Source: CATOSD01 sp965203135 (GTDB taxonomy: Bacteria; Chloroflexota; Dehalococcoidia; Lucifugimonadales; CATOSD01). Taken from it: a stretch of 64,000 nt of DNA. The notes beneath the pieces are model-generated. The model was not told the origin of the DNA. It did no database searches and saw nothing but the letters and a program-made list of their open reading frames with translations. Location of the stretch: contig CBDBBO010000002.1 of assembly GCA_965203135.1 (NCBI GenBank), forward strand, positions 1,010,352 through 1,074,351, read 5' to 3'. Of this stretch, positions 34,486 to 42,659 are shown piece after piece (positions within the stretch are counted from its first letter, which is position 1; every line of letters starts with the position of its first letter). The translations under genes and the position numbers were made by a program.

Positions 34486-34956
34486 ATGAGCGACGGACGG
34501 GCATCGAGGGCCGACGACGATAGGGCCGACCTCAAGTGGGCCGTCGAGTGGCTGGTCGAGCGGGAGGGACAGCGCAAGGCGGCGGTCCTCCTGGGGGTGA
34601 ACCGGAAGACGGTGGCGCTGGCCCTGCGCCGGGAGCGGCTGACGGGCAGGATGAACCTGGCCGTCCGGCGGCTCATGTCCAGCATGGACAACCCGGGGTG
34701 GAAGAGGACGACGCCGGTGGAGAGGTTGGAGGCGAGGATACAGGTGGCGCTGGAGGTGTGCGACGAGCTGGCGACGCTGGTGGAGAACCTGGCGCAGCGC
34801 GTGGCAGCCCTGGAGGCGGCACATAAGCCCGCAGACGACGCTGAGGGCCGGGAGGAACCGGCGGATGCTGCGCCCGACCCCGATGGGCGGGGCCTGCGTC
34901 TGTTCAACTTGATTCGGAGGCGTCAATCCCAGGGCGAGGAGAAGAGCGATGGATGA
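34486..34956 (+). CDS. Small HTH / coiled-coil protein of the element, hypothetical
   Basis: The 156-residue protein begins with an HTH-like segment: LKWAVEWLVEREGQRKAAVL then LGVNRKTVALALRRERLTGR, where GVNRKTVALALRR looks like a recognition helix. A helical region with heptad character follows (residues 80-115, VERLEARIQVALEVCDELAT and LVENLAQRVAALEAA), and the tail is acidic and disordered. It overlaps the next gene by eight bases, so the two are probably co-translated. A role in element partition or transcription is plausible but not shown. GAGG lies near the ATG. Confidence 0.65.
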   Translation: MSDGRASRADDDRADLKWAVEWLVEREGQRKAAVLLGVNRKTVALALRRERLTGRMNLAVRRLMSSMDNPGWKRTTPVERLEARIQVALEVCDELATLVENLAQRVAALEAAHKPADDAEGREEPADAAPDPDGRGLRLFNLIRRRQSQGEEKSDG

Positions 34957-35410
34957 ACCTGTCCGCTGGGTGACGAAGGCGGAGGCGGCCGAGGAGCTGG
35001 AGGTCTCCCTGTCCACCCTGGACCGGATGATCCGGCGGGGAGAGGCGGAGGTTCGCAGGGAGGGACGCCGGGTGTACGTGCGGATGGAGGGGGAGTACGT
35101 CAGCGACGAGGAGCTGCTGCGCCGGGCCGCCGCCAGGGAGCGTGAGCTTGAGCGGACGGTGCGCCAGTTGGAGCGGAACCTGTCCGAGGCGGAGCGCAGA
35201 GCGTCCAAGATTGAGCAGGAGAGGGACGAGGCGAAGGAGGCCGTTTCCGCCGGCAGGCTGGAGCGCCACCAGCTTCAAGAGGAGCACCGGAAGGAGGTCG
35301 CCGCGCACAGGGGGACGAAGGACGTGCTCAACTTCGCCCGCGTGACCGCCTTCGCGCTGCTCGTGCTGCTGATCGGCAGCGTCCTCCTGTGGTGGTTCGT
35401 GCTGAGGTAG
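34949..35410 (+). CDS. HTH-coiled coil protein with C-terminal membrane anchor
   Basis: The 153-residue product has an excisionase-type HTH at residues 5-52 (WVTKAEAAEELEVSLSTLDR, RMIRRGEAEVRREGRRVYVR), a long charged coiled coil at 58-128, and a terminal hydrophobic helix (about 131-151, VTAFALLVLLIGSVLLWWFV). A DNA-binding head on a tail-anchored stalk could tether DNA to the membrane, as expected for plasmid or element maintenance; that is inference. It overlaps the preceding gene. Confidence 0.7.
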   Translation: MDEPVRWVTKAEAAEELEVSLSTLDRMIRRGEAEVRREGRRVYVRMEGEYVSDEELLRRAAARERELERTVRQLERNLSEAERRASKIEQERDEAKEAVSAGRLERHQLQEEHRKEVAAHRGTKDVLNFARVTAFALLVLLIGSVLLWWFVLR

Positions 35411-35551
35411 GGCGTGTGCAACTGCATTGGCCAAGACGGTATTGCCTACTGGAGGGCGAGTAAAGGAATTCGACAGAAGTAGCGGGTTGTCTACCTGGGC
35501 GAGTCTCGGAGTAAACGTAATACGTCTTGGAGCGAAAGATGGAGAAATCTT

Positions 35552-36355
35552 GTGAAGTGCTATGTCTGTGTGTATCGCCAACCAGCATTGAATGCCAGTA
35601 AATGGAATAGAAGCTGGCGGGAGGCTGGAGGCAAGCGTGGTCTGAAGAAGTACCTGAAACTGTACAAATCAGGCTTCGAGCAAGGTGCGACTTGCTTCTA
35701 CGACTGGGGGGACGACCCGGCCTTCTTCGCAGCGGAGGAGTTCTTCGGAGACGTGAACAAGGCAAGCTGGGGGGTATGTCGCAGGGACGTGCGCGAAAAA
35801 CTCCGCAATGGAGATTTCGTCATCTTCTTCTGTGCCAAGGCCCTGGAGGGCCAGACGTGGGAATACTACTACATAGGACTCGGCACGGTTTCGGAAACGC
35901 TTGACCGAGGACTCATCTGGTCTTCGGATGAGTACAGACCGTACAGAGACTTCTTCAATCTGCTCGTGGACCCACAGGGCGACCAGTATGAGTTTATCTA
36001 CGGTAAGCACAACAGCGATTGGCGAGAGAGAGCGGACGCGCCTTATATTTTGTTCGACACGTCAAAGAACCGAACTCACTTCAATCTCGTCAACCCTCTC
36101 CTCGTGGCGACGTATCGACTCGGAGATACGCCATGGAGAGGGAGTGTCATTGAGCGGTGGCATCTGGATGACACGAATGTGCGCGCCATCTATAGGGCAA
36201 TTCCGAAGCGCACAACAGGGAAGAAGCTGAGAACAGGACGCTCAGATCAAGGATACCCTCATCAGTTCCAGAATCTATCGTACATCGAGGATCGTCAACT
36301 CAAGCGAAAAAGGCGGCGGCTACTGCGAATCTCCAAGGAAGTCGCCTCCGTATAG
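35552..36355 (+). CDS. Hypothetical protein with a PUA/EVE-like domain
   Basis: The 267-residue product starts KCYVCVYRQPALNASKWNRS. At about residues 82-115 it has REKLRNGDFVIFFCAKALEG and YYYIGLGTVSETL, the strand pattern of PUA/EVE/YTH-like domains that read modified bases or RNA. The C-terminus is strongly basic (KRTTGKKLRTGRSD, RQLKRKRRRLLR), which suits nucleic-acid binding. It is less GC-rich than its neighbours and stands alone with about 140 bases before and 120 after. Start GTG 35552 has GGAG seven bases upstream. A modification-sensing defence role is possible; no nuclease motif is visible in it. Confidence 0.6.
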   Translation: MKCYVCVYRQPALNASKWNRSWREAGGKRGLKKYLKLYKSGFEQGATCFYDWGDDPAFFAAEEFFGDVNKASWGVCRRDVREKLRNGDFVIFFCAKALEGQTWEYYYIGLGTVSETLDRGLIWSSDEYRPYRDFFNLLVDPQGDQYEFIYGKHNSDWRERADAPYILFDTSKNRTHFNLVNPLLVATYRLGDTPWRGSVIERWHLDDTNVRAIYRAIPKRTTGKKLRTGRSDQGYPHQFQNLSYIEDRQLKRKRRRLLRISKEVASV

Positions 36356-36474
36356 CAGTTTCGCTCGGCACCTTGAATCTCGCGCCCCGTGGGGGGGCTG
36401 TGGGCGTGCCCCGTTGACAAGGGGACCCTCGTTGACGCACTATCTGGGTAAGACTCGATAACAGAGGTTTGATC

Positions 36475-36732
36475 ATGGCGCGAACAACCAAGACCATCAC
36501 CTTCTCGCTGCCGCCGGAGATGGCCGACCGGGTGGACGAGGCGATGAAACGGCAGGGACGGTCCAGGAGCGAGTTCCTGCGGGACGCGGTGCTCCGCTAC
36601 ATCGAGGAGTGCGAGTGGCGGGATCTGCTCCAGTACGGGGAGGAGAGGGCCAGGGAGAAGGGCATTGGCCCTGAGGACGTGGCCGGTCTGGTGGAAGAGT
36701 ACCGGGCCGAGGTCGGCTCGTCCCGTACATGA
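36475..36732 (+). CDS. Ribbon-helix-helix antitoxin
   Basis: The 85-residue protein begins ARTTKTITFSLPPEMADRVD and continues EAMKRQGRSRSEFLRDAVLR, a textbook RHH (CopG/VapB-like) domain, followed by a charged C-terminal region that would wrap around the toxin. ATG 36475 has AGAGG seven bases upstream. Its last four bases overlap the PIN-domain gene, the usual arrangement for an antitoxin-toxin operon with autoregulation. Confidence 0.85.
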   Translation: MARTTKTITFSLPPEMADRVDEAMKRQGRSRSEFLRDAVLRYIEECEWRDLLQYGEERAREKGIGPEDVAGLVEEYRAEVGSSRT

Positions 36733-37133
36733 GAGTCGTCCTAGACACCAACGTCATAGTCTCCGGCCTGAACTTCCCCGGCAACGAGCGTCTCGTGCTT
36801 GAACTGGCTCTCAGGGGACGGTTCGAGCTCTACCTGTCCACATTCATCCTGGAGGAAGCCGCCGGGGTGCTGACCCGCAAATTCGATTGGGACGAGGAAC
36901 GCTCTTCTCAGGCCCTCAGAGCACTTGGGAACGCAGGCACCGTAATCTACCCTCGTCGGCTCCCGGAGGTGATCGAGGGCGGTCACGCTGACAATCGCAT
37001 CCTGGAGTGCGCGGTGGAGGCTTCCGCCGACTACCTGGTCACCGGCGACCGGCGGCATCTGTTGCCTCTTGGGGAGCATGAAGGTGCGAGAATCGTGAAC
37101 GCCCCCCGGTTCCTATCGGAGCTGGAGGCGTGA
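36729..37133 (+). CDS. PIN-domain ribonuclease toxin
   Basis: The 134-residue protein has the acidic residues of the PIN fold: Asp6 in VVLDTNVIVSG, the Glu in LEEAAGVL, Asp87 in GGHADNRILECA and Asp107 in YLVTGDRRHLL. It matches the COG1569-type PIN toxins that cleave RNA. Its ATG overlaps the antitoxin stop as ATGA. The pair would stabilise the surrounding element by addiction. Confidence 0.88.
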   Translation: MRVVLDTNVIVSGLNFPGNERLVLELALRGRFELYLSTFILEEAAGVLTRKFDWDEERSSQALRALGNAGTVIYPRRLPEVIEGGHADNRILECAVEASADYLVTGDRRHLLPLGEHEGARIVNAPRFLSELEA

Positions 37134-37173
37134 TTTGAGAACTTAAAGCCACAGTCAGAAGGGAGCATGGACT

Positions 37174-37803
37174 ATGTTCGATATTGACGGCCTACTGGCG
37201 GGCTTAGCCGCAAACAGAAAGGTGTTTCATTCCGAGGCTGACTTCCAGCACGCCCTGGCTTGGTGCATTCACGAGGTCATGCCGGAAAGCCAGGTCCGCC
37301 TGGAGGTCGATGTCATGCAGGTGGAAGGCGGAAGGATGTTCCAGGACATCTGGCTTCCAGTGGAGGGCATCGCAATCGAGTTGAAGTACAAGACCCGAGG
37401 GTTAGGGGTGGAGCAAGACGGCGAGCCTTTCGCTCTCCGCGACCAGAGCGCCCAGGACCAGGGACGGTACGATTTCCTTTGGGATGTTCAGAGACTTGAG
37501 GAGCTTCTGCGCTCCAAGCCGGAGCAGTGCAAGGCCGGATACGCGGTGCTGCTGACCAACGACTCCTCGTACTGGAATGTTCCTCCGCAGCGGGACACGG
37601 TGGACGCCGACTTCCGCCTACACGAGGGAAGGGACATCGCGGGAACGTTGACGTGGGCGGACCGCGCAAGTCCGGGAACGATAAGTGGCCGGAAGTCGCC
37701 GATACAGTTGCAAGGTCCGTATCGTCTTCGCTGGCAGGACTATTCCAGCTTTCCCGGGAAGTCCTACGGCAGATTCCGGTATCTCGCGGCTTTGGTGAAG
37801 TGA
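37174..37803 (+). CDS. PD-(D/E)XK-like nuclease, hypothetical
   Basis: The 209-residue product has SEADFQHALAWCIHEVMPES, then QVRLEVDVMQVEGGRMFQDIWLPV and IAIELKYKTRG. This is the pattern of a PD-(D/E)XK core: Glu in the first helix, Asp at the start of the second strand and E-x-K in the third (FQDIWL...IELKYK). The rest includes YDFLWDVQRLEELLRSKPEQ and GYAVLLTNDSSYW, compatible with the fold's later strands. GGGAG precedes the ATG. It follows the toxin-antitoxin pair and precedes the recombinase, so it is probably a defence or maintenance cargo gene. Confidence 0.7.
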   Translation: MFDIDGLLAGLAANRKVFHSEADFQHALAWCIHEVMPESQVRLEVDVMQVEGGRMFQDIWLPVEGIAIELKYKTRGLGVEQDGEPFALRDQSAQDQGRYDFLWDVQRLEELLRSKPEQCKAGYAVLLTNDSSYWNVPPQRDTVDADFRLHEGRDIAGTLTWADRASPGTISGRKSPIQLQGPYRLRWQDYSSFPGKSYGRFRYLAALVK

Positions 37804-37814
37804 GCCGTCGCTTC

Positions 37815-37858
37815 TTGACAATGGCCCTTGAATGTCCGATGATAACGAGTAAGACTCG
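37815..37858 (+). promoter_or_regulatory. Recombinase promoter with downstream dyad
   Basis: TTGACA (37815-37820) is followed after 17 bases by GATGAT (37838-37843). The dyad CGAGT-AAG-ACTCG (37846-37858) lies just downstream. GTAAGACTCG also occurs upstream of the antitoxin gene near 36449, so both genes may share an operator. Confidence 0.55.
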
Positions 37859-37877
37859 GTAAGTAATGGAGGATGAC

Positions 37878-39536
37878 ATGAAAGAGAGGAAGCACCCACA
37901 GCCGCTAACGCCGGCTGCGCTCTACGCCAGGGTGTCCAGCGACCGGCAGGACGTGGACCTGTCGGTATCCGCCCAACTGAGGGCGCTCAAGGAATACGCC
38001 AAGGCCAACGGCTACTCCGTGGCAAGGGAGTACATCGACGAGGCTGAGAGCGGCCGAGTCGCCGACAGGCCCCAGTTCAGGGAGATGATAGAGGAGGGCA
38101 GCAAGCCGAAGGCCCCCTTCGAGGTCATCCTCGTATGGAAGTTCAGCAGATTCACCAGGAAGCGCGAGCACGCCGTGGCGTTCAAGTCCCAGCTCCGGCG
38201 CAAGGGCATCCGCGTGGTGTCCATCACCGAGCAGGCCGAGGACAACGCCACCGGCAGGCTGCTTGAGGGCATCATCGAGAGCGTCGATGAATACTACAGC
38301 GAGAATTTGGCCCAGGAGGTCGTCCGGGGAATGAGGGAGGCCGCATCGAGAGGCTTCTTCCTCGGCTCCAACGCTCCCTTCGGCTACAGGAAGGTCAAGG
38401 TCAGCGACGGAGCCAAGGAGCGCCCCACCCTGGAGGTTGACCCGGCCACGGCTCCTGTAGTGAAGGAGATATTCGAGAAGTCGCTGAGCGGCTACGGCCT
38501 CAAGGAGATATGCAAGACCCTGAACGACCGGGGCGTCACCAACAGGGGCAGGCGCTGGTACAAGGGCGGTCTCCACTACGTGCTGACCAACGAAGCCTAC
38601 ACGGGAACCGCCGTGTGGGGAAAGACCAGCAAGGACGGGCAGGCCCCCGACCCGGTGATAGTCGAGAACGCATGGCCCGCGCTGGTGTCGAGGGAGCTGT
38701 TCGAGGACGTTCAGCAGGCGATGAGTGAACGCGCTCCCAAGGTGCAGAGACCCGCGAGGGTGGGAAGCCCCTACCTGTTGAGCGGACTGCTCAAGTGCGG
38801 TGTGTGCGGCAGGCCCTACTCGGCCCAGGGAGCCAAGAGCGGACAGTTCGCCTACTACATCTGCGGCACCCTGTTCACCGAGGGAGCGGGGACGTGCAGC
38901 GCCCGCTACCTGAACGCACCCAAGCTGGAGACCTTCGTGGTGGAGAAGATCAGGGAGCGCATCCTGAACGAGGAGACCATCGTGGCGCTGGTGCAGCTTG
39001 TGGCCGAGGAGATCGACGCCATGGCCGGGGAGCTTGCCGGCCAACTGGAGGTCGTCGAGGCGGAGCTGTCAGACGTGAGGAAGCGACTGGGGAAGCTCTA
39101 CGAGGCCATAGAGACGAGCGAGTTGACCCTTGAGGTCCTCTCACCCCGCATCATGTCTCTGAGGCACCGCGAGGAGCAGCTTGAGGCTGCGAGAGAGGAT
39201 GCCGAGACCCGGCTTGAGCAGCGCAGGGTTGTCCTGCCCGACACCGATGAGATAGCGGAGTATGCGGCGGACTTCCGGGCCTTCCTGAAGGACGGGACGA
39301 TACCGGAGAAGAAGGTGCTCATCCGCAACTTCGTTGAGGACATTGAGGTGGAGGGAGACGAGGCCGTTCTGACGTACACCGTCCCCATGCCAACGGACGG
39401 CGTGACCTCGGAATCGGCCTCGGTTCTTGATTTCGTCCAGTCCGGCCCACCACCGCTTACGGTAGATACCGCCATCTTCGAGATGTCGCTCGGCAGCCTG
39501 TCGGCGTACCAAGGGCTCGCAATTCCCGTGGTGTGA
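37878..39536 (+). CDS. Large serine recombinase (integrase)
   Basis: The 552-residue protein is a site-specific recombinase of the large serine family. The catalytic domain starts ALYARVSSDRQDVDLSVSAQ with the nucleophile Ser20, continues with VILVWKFSRFTRKREHAVAF and LRRKGIRVVSITEQ, and is followed by the Recombinase domain (AVWGKTSKDGQ region). A zinc ribbon lies at about 305-345 (LLKCGVCGRPYSAQG, YYICG, GTCSARYLNAP), then a long coiled coil (about 390-450). GGAGG lies five bases before ATG 37878; ATG 37866 is the alternative. It probably mobilised the surrounding element. A pair of 38-bp repeats lies at and after its 3' end. Confidence 0.93.
   Translation: MKERKHPQPLTPAALYARVSSDRQDVDLSVSAQLRALKEYAKANGYSVAREYIDEAESGRVADRPQFREMIEEGSKPKAPFEVILVWKFSRFTRKREHAVAFKSQLRRKGIRVVSITEQAEDNATGRLLEGIIESVDEYYSENLAQEVVRGMREAASRGFFLGSNAPFGYRKVKVSDGAKERPTLEVDPATAPVVKEIFEKSLSGYGLKEICKTLNDRGVTNRGRRWYKGGLHYVLTNEAYTGTAVWGKTSKDGQAPDPVIVENAWPALVSRELFEDVQQAMSERAPKVQRPARVGSPYLLSGLLKCGVCGRPYSAQGAKSGQFAYYICGTLFTEGAGTCSARYLNAPKLETFVVEKIRERILNEETIVALVQLVAEEIDAMAGELAGQLEVVEAELSDVRKRLGKLYEAIETSELTLEVLSPRIMSLRHREEQLEAAREDAETRLEQRRVVLPDTDEIAEYAADFRAFLKDGTIPEKKVLIRNFVEDIEVEGDEAVLTYTVPMPTDGVTSESASVLDFVQSGPPPLTVDTAIFEMSLGSLSAYQGLAIPVV
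39459..39496 (+). repeat. Candidate att-type repeat, copy inside the recombinase 3' end
   Basis: ACGGTAG, six bases, CCATCTTCGAGATGT, then a variable part and GGCAG. The core CATCT-TCG-AGATG is a short inverted repeat. The spacing of the conserved blocks equals that of the copy at 39585. Confidence 0.6.
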
Positions 39537-39584
39537 TGCGAAGGGGCTGAGGGACGGCAGGGGTGCCACGCTGGGCCTATTTCG

Positions 39585-39621
39585 ACGGTAGGCAGTACCA
39601 TCTTCGAGATGTGGTTGGCAG
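39585..39621 (+). repeat. Candidate att-type repeat, copy after the recombinase
   Basis: ACGGTAG, six bases, CCATCTTCGAGATGT, GGTT, GGCAG: partner of the repeat at 39459-39496, 126 bases away. When translated, both give a TV-x-x-x-IFEM pattern, as if the end of the gene had been exchanged. Confidence 0.6.
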
Positions 39622-39719
39622 TCCGTCCGTCCCTGCGGCCACATAGCATAGCAGTGAGCCGGTGAGTCTGTCCTCCCCTGTGTGCACAGCTCTTCCCTCT
39701 ATTTCACATTCTCACAAAA

Positions 39720-39728
39720 TGGTAGAAT
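39720..39728 (+). promoter_or_regulatory. Candidate extended -10 promoter
   Basis: TG-G-TAGAAT lies 33 bases before the next ATG (39762); the start site would fall near 39735. Confidence 0.35.
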
Positions 39729-39761
39729 TGGAGTGCATAAGCATGTCTTGAAGAGGGACAC

Positions 39762-40079
39762 ATGAGAGACGCAGGCACCCCGGCGCCCGCGCAACCCATC
39801 AGACGCACATCGCCGCCGAGCCGCCCGAAAGAAGAGACGGCGCGTCTGGGCAAGGAGATATACGAGCGCGACATCCGACAGCAGGTGGAAGCAGACCACG
39901 ACGGGGATCTCATCGCCATAGATGTGGAGACCGGCAAGTGGACCATCGGCGGGGATGTCCTTGAGGCATTGGACCGCCTGCAATCGCAATGGCCCGACGC
40001 CCATGACATCTGGTGTGAGCGAGTAGGGTATAGAGCCCTGGCCAGCTTCGGGGGCGGCTCCCTGCGGAGCGCCCAATGA
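39762..40079 (+). CDS. Small partner protein of a retropepsin-like gene
   Basis: The 105-residue product has a Pro-rich N-terminus and then RLGKEIYERDIRQQVEADHD and GDLIAIDVETGKWTIGGDVL, a compact alpha/beta segment. Such small genes often precede a clan AA aspartic protease in Chloroflexota and cyanobacteria, as here. GAGGG precedes the ATG; its stop overlaps the next ATG as ATGA. Function unknown. Confidence 0.65.
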   Translation: MRDAGTPAPAQPIRRTSPPSRPKEETARLGKEIYERDIRQQVEADHDGDLIAIDVETGKWTIGGDVLEALDRLQSQWPDAHDIWCERVGYRALASFGGGSLRSAQ

Positions 40080-40447
40080 TCGAAGGGGTGGTAAACGCCG
40101 CCCTGGAAGCCGTCGTATCCCTCACGGTGCAAGGCCCGTCAGGGCAGAGCCGGGACATCGAGGCCGTGATCGACACCGGGTTCAACGACTTCCTGACCCT
40201 GCCGTCGGCGTTGGCCACAGAGTCGGGCTTGGCCTACCGGAACCGGGGCCAGATGATTCTGGCCGATGGCAGCGAGGCAACCTTCGACATCTACAGAGCC
40301 TCCCTGCTCTGGGATGGGGAATCGCGGCACGTCTATGCCTATGCCGCCGACGCCACTCCCCTCGTGGGTATGCGGTTGCTCGACGAACATGACCTGAGCA
40401 TCCAGGTCCGGGACGGCGGCCGCGTCGTCATACAGGCCGGAGGGTAG
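40076..40447 (+). CDS. Retropepsin-like (clan AA) aspartic protease
   Basis: The 123-residue protein has a single-domain pepsin-like pattern. AVIDTGFNDFLTLP carries the catalytic Asp in D-T-G, MILADGSEATFDIYRASLLW is the next hairpin, and PLVGMRLLDEHDLSIQVRDG is the conserved end of such domains (VG...L). These enzymes act as homodimers. It overlaps the preceding gene by four bases and is convergent with the decayed kinase gene to its right, whose open frame runs antisense across its last 109 bases. Confidence 0.8.
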   Translation: MIEGVVNAALEAVVSLTVQGPSGQSRDIEAVIDTGFNDFLTLPSALATESGLAYRNRGQMILADGSEATFDIYRASLLWDGESRHVYAYAADATPLVGMRLLDEHDLSIQVRDGGRVVIQAGG

Positions 40448-42588
40448 CGGCGGCGCTCCCGAATCGACCCGTCCGCTTCAAGGCTTCTCTGTCCCCTCTC
40501 CCTTGTTCTCCCCCTGGGCATCCGGTAGCCGACGCGGCGTTCGGTGAAGATGCAGGTTGGGTTGGCCGCGTCGTCGCCCAGCTTGCGCCGCAGCTTTCGC
40601 ACGATGGTGCGCATGGGCCGCAGGTCGTCGCCGCTCCTCTCCCTCCACACCCGGTCCAGGAGGTGCTCGTAGGTCAGCGTCCGTCCGGCGCTGAAGGAGA
40701 GCTCGGCGAGCAGCCGGTACTCCATCGGGAGCAGGTCCACCGGCTCCCCGGCCAGCGTCACCCTGCGCTGGGTGTAGTCGATGGTCAGGTCGCCCACCAC
40801 GTAGTCGGCGGCGCCCATGCCGAAGGCCGTGGCTATGAGCTCGTCCCGTCCGATGACCGGCACGTCCGCCGCATCCAGGATCTCCCTCATCAACTCGATG
40901 CCGTCCGCTCCCGGGAGCATCAGGTCCAGCAGCACGAGGGCGGGCCTCTCCGCCACCGTGGGCAGGGTGAAGGTGAAGCGGGCGCCCAGCCCCGGCCCAT
41001 CGCTCTCGACCCGGATGCGTCCCCCGTGGGCCTCCACTATCCCCTTGCAGATGGCAAGGCCCAGGCCCGTGTCCCCACCCTGCTCCTCGGACTGCGCCCG
41101 GGAGAACTTGCGGAACAGGTGGGGCAGGCTCTCCGCCGGGATGCCCCGTCCCTCGTCGGCCACCGAGAACGCGACGTGAAGCTCCTCCAGCAAGGCGTTC
41201 ACCCTGATGACGGATGACTCGGCGGAGTGGCGGGCGGCGTTGGCGAGCAGGTTGCCCAGCACCTGGACTATGCGCCGCCGGTCCGCCATCACCGGGGGGA
41301 GGTCGGGCTCCAGGTCGATGGCCAGGTTGTTCCTGCCCCCGGCGCCGGTGAAGGCGCTCCTCGCCCGCTCCAGCAGCAGCGTCACCTCCGTCGGTTCGGG
41401 ACCGACGGCCAGCGTCCCCGTCTCGATGCGGGCCACGTCCAGGAGGTCGGACACGAGGCCGTGCATGTGGTCGACCCGCTCCTCGATGAGGCGGAAGAAC
41501 TGGCGGCCCACGGCCGGGTCCAGCTCACCCGCCGACTCCATCAGCGTGGCGACCGAGCCCTTGACCGCCGCCAGGGGCGCCCGGAGTTCGTGGCTCACCA
41601 TCGCCAGGAACTCGGCCCTAAGCCGCTCCAGCTCCTCCACGTCGGCCATGTCCTGCATGGTCACGACCACCGACTCCACCGTGCCCTGCTCCGATAGGAT
41701 GGGCGTGGCGTTGAGCAGCACCGTGACGCTCCGCCCATCGGGGACCCCCAGCACGATCTCCTCGGCCCGCAGCGTCTCGGTGTCGCCCAGGAGCCGGGCC
41801 AGGGGAAACTCCTGTAGGGAGACCTCGCTCCCGTCGGCGCGGCGTATGGTCATCAACTCCAGCAGGTCCTCCGGCCCCTGGCCGGGATTCCGCAGCCCGT
41901 CGACGATCCTGCGGGCCTCCCGGTTGAAGGACGCCATCCCCGCGGTCCGGGCGTCGAAGACCACCACCCCCACCGGCGAGGTGCCGATGAGGGTCTCCAG
42001 GTCCGTCCTGGCCCGCCGCTCCTCCCGGTGAGTGCGGGCGTTGGCGATGACCAGCGCAGCTTGGGAGGTGAACATCACCAGGGTCTGCTCGTCCTCCGGG
42101 CTGAACTCCCGACCGTCCCCGCGCCCGGCCAGGAAGATGTTGCCCACCCGCTCGCTCCCGTGGAACATCTGCGACGCCAGGAAGGGCGAGGCCGGCTCCG
42201 CCGGCAGGGGCAGGCTGAAATCGGCGAAACCCAGGGACCGGACGTAGCCCACCAGGTCGGGGATGCGCAGGGGCTCGGAGACGCCGCCCAGCCGCTCGAA
42301 TATCTCCCGCCCCTCCGGGGTGTGCCAGAGCCGCTCGGCCTCCGCCGCCGTGGTTCCCGACGACAGGAAGTCCTGCACCCGTCCCCCGTCGTCCAGCAGG
42401 GTCACCACGCCGTACCGGGCTGAGGTGAGGGAGCGGGCGGAGTCGAGCACGCCCTGGAGCACGGTGTCGAAATCCAGGCTCTCGCTGATGCGGAGACTGG
42501 CCTCGATGAGGCGCGACAGCCGCTCCCGCAGCGCCTCGTTCTCGGATTCGGCTCGTAGGATTCGGTCCGACTCGTCACTTGGATGCGA
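40339..42588 (-). pseudogene. Decayed GAF-PAS-histidine kinase-receiver-winged helix gene
   Basis: This is a damaged paralogue of the gene at 51301-53664. GAF, PAS, HisKA (MVSHELRAPLAAVKGS, about residue 289 from the GTG at 42462) and HATPase (GLGLAICKGIVEAHGGR) are readable. The receiver has lost its N-terminal half, including the acidic pocket, and later its KPFSP lysine region, while LVLLDLMLPG remains. The winged helix is intact up to VGYRMP. The homologous N-terminal coil (LRERLSRLIEASLRISESLD) extends upstream to 42588, but no ATG, GTG or TTG lies between a TAG at 42589-42591 and 42462, so the start is lost. The frame overruns the normal end into 40339. Confidence 0.7.
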
Positions 42589-42659
42589 CTACGCGGAATT
42601 CGGCGTCTACCGGGGCAATCATGGTAGCATCGGCGAAGAATCACAATACGTCACGATAA

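Noticed and set aside
36414..36460. A TTGACA-type promoter for the antitoxin gene
   Set aside because: TTGACA (36414) and TTGACG (36432) are present, but neither has a convincing -10 at proper spacing, so no specific promoter is called.
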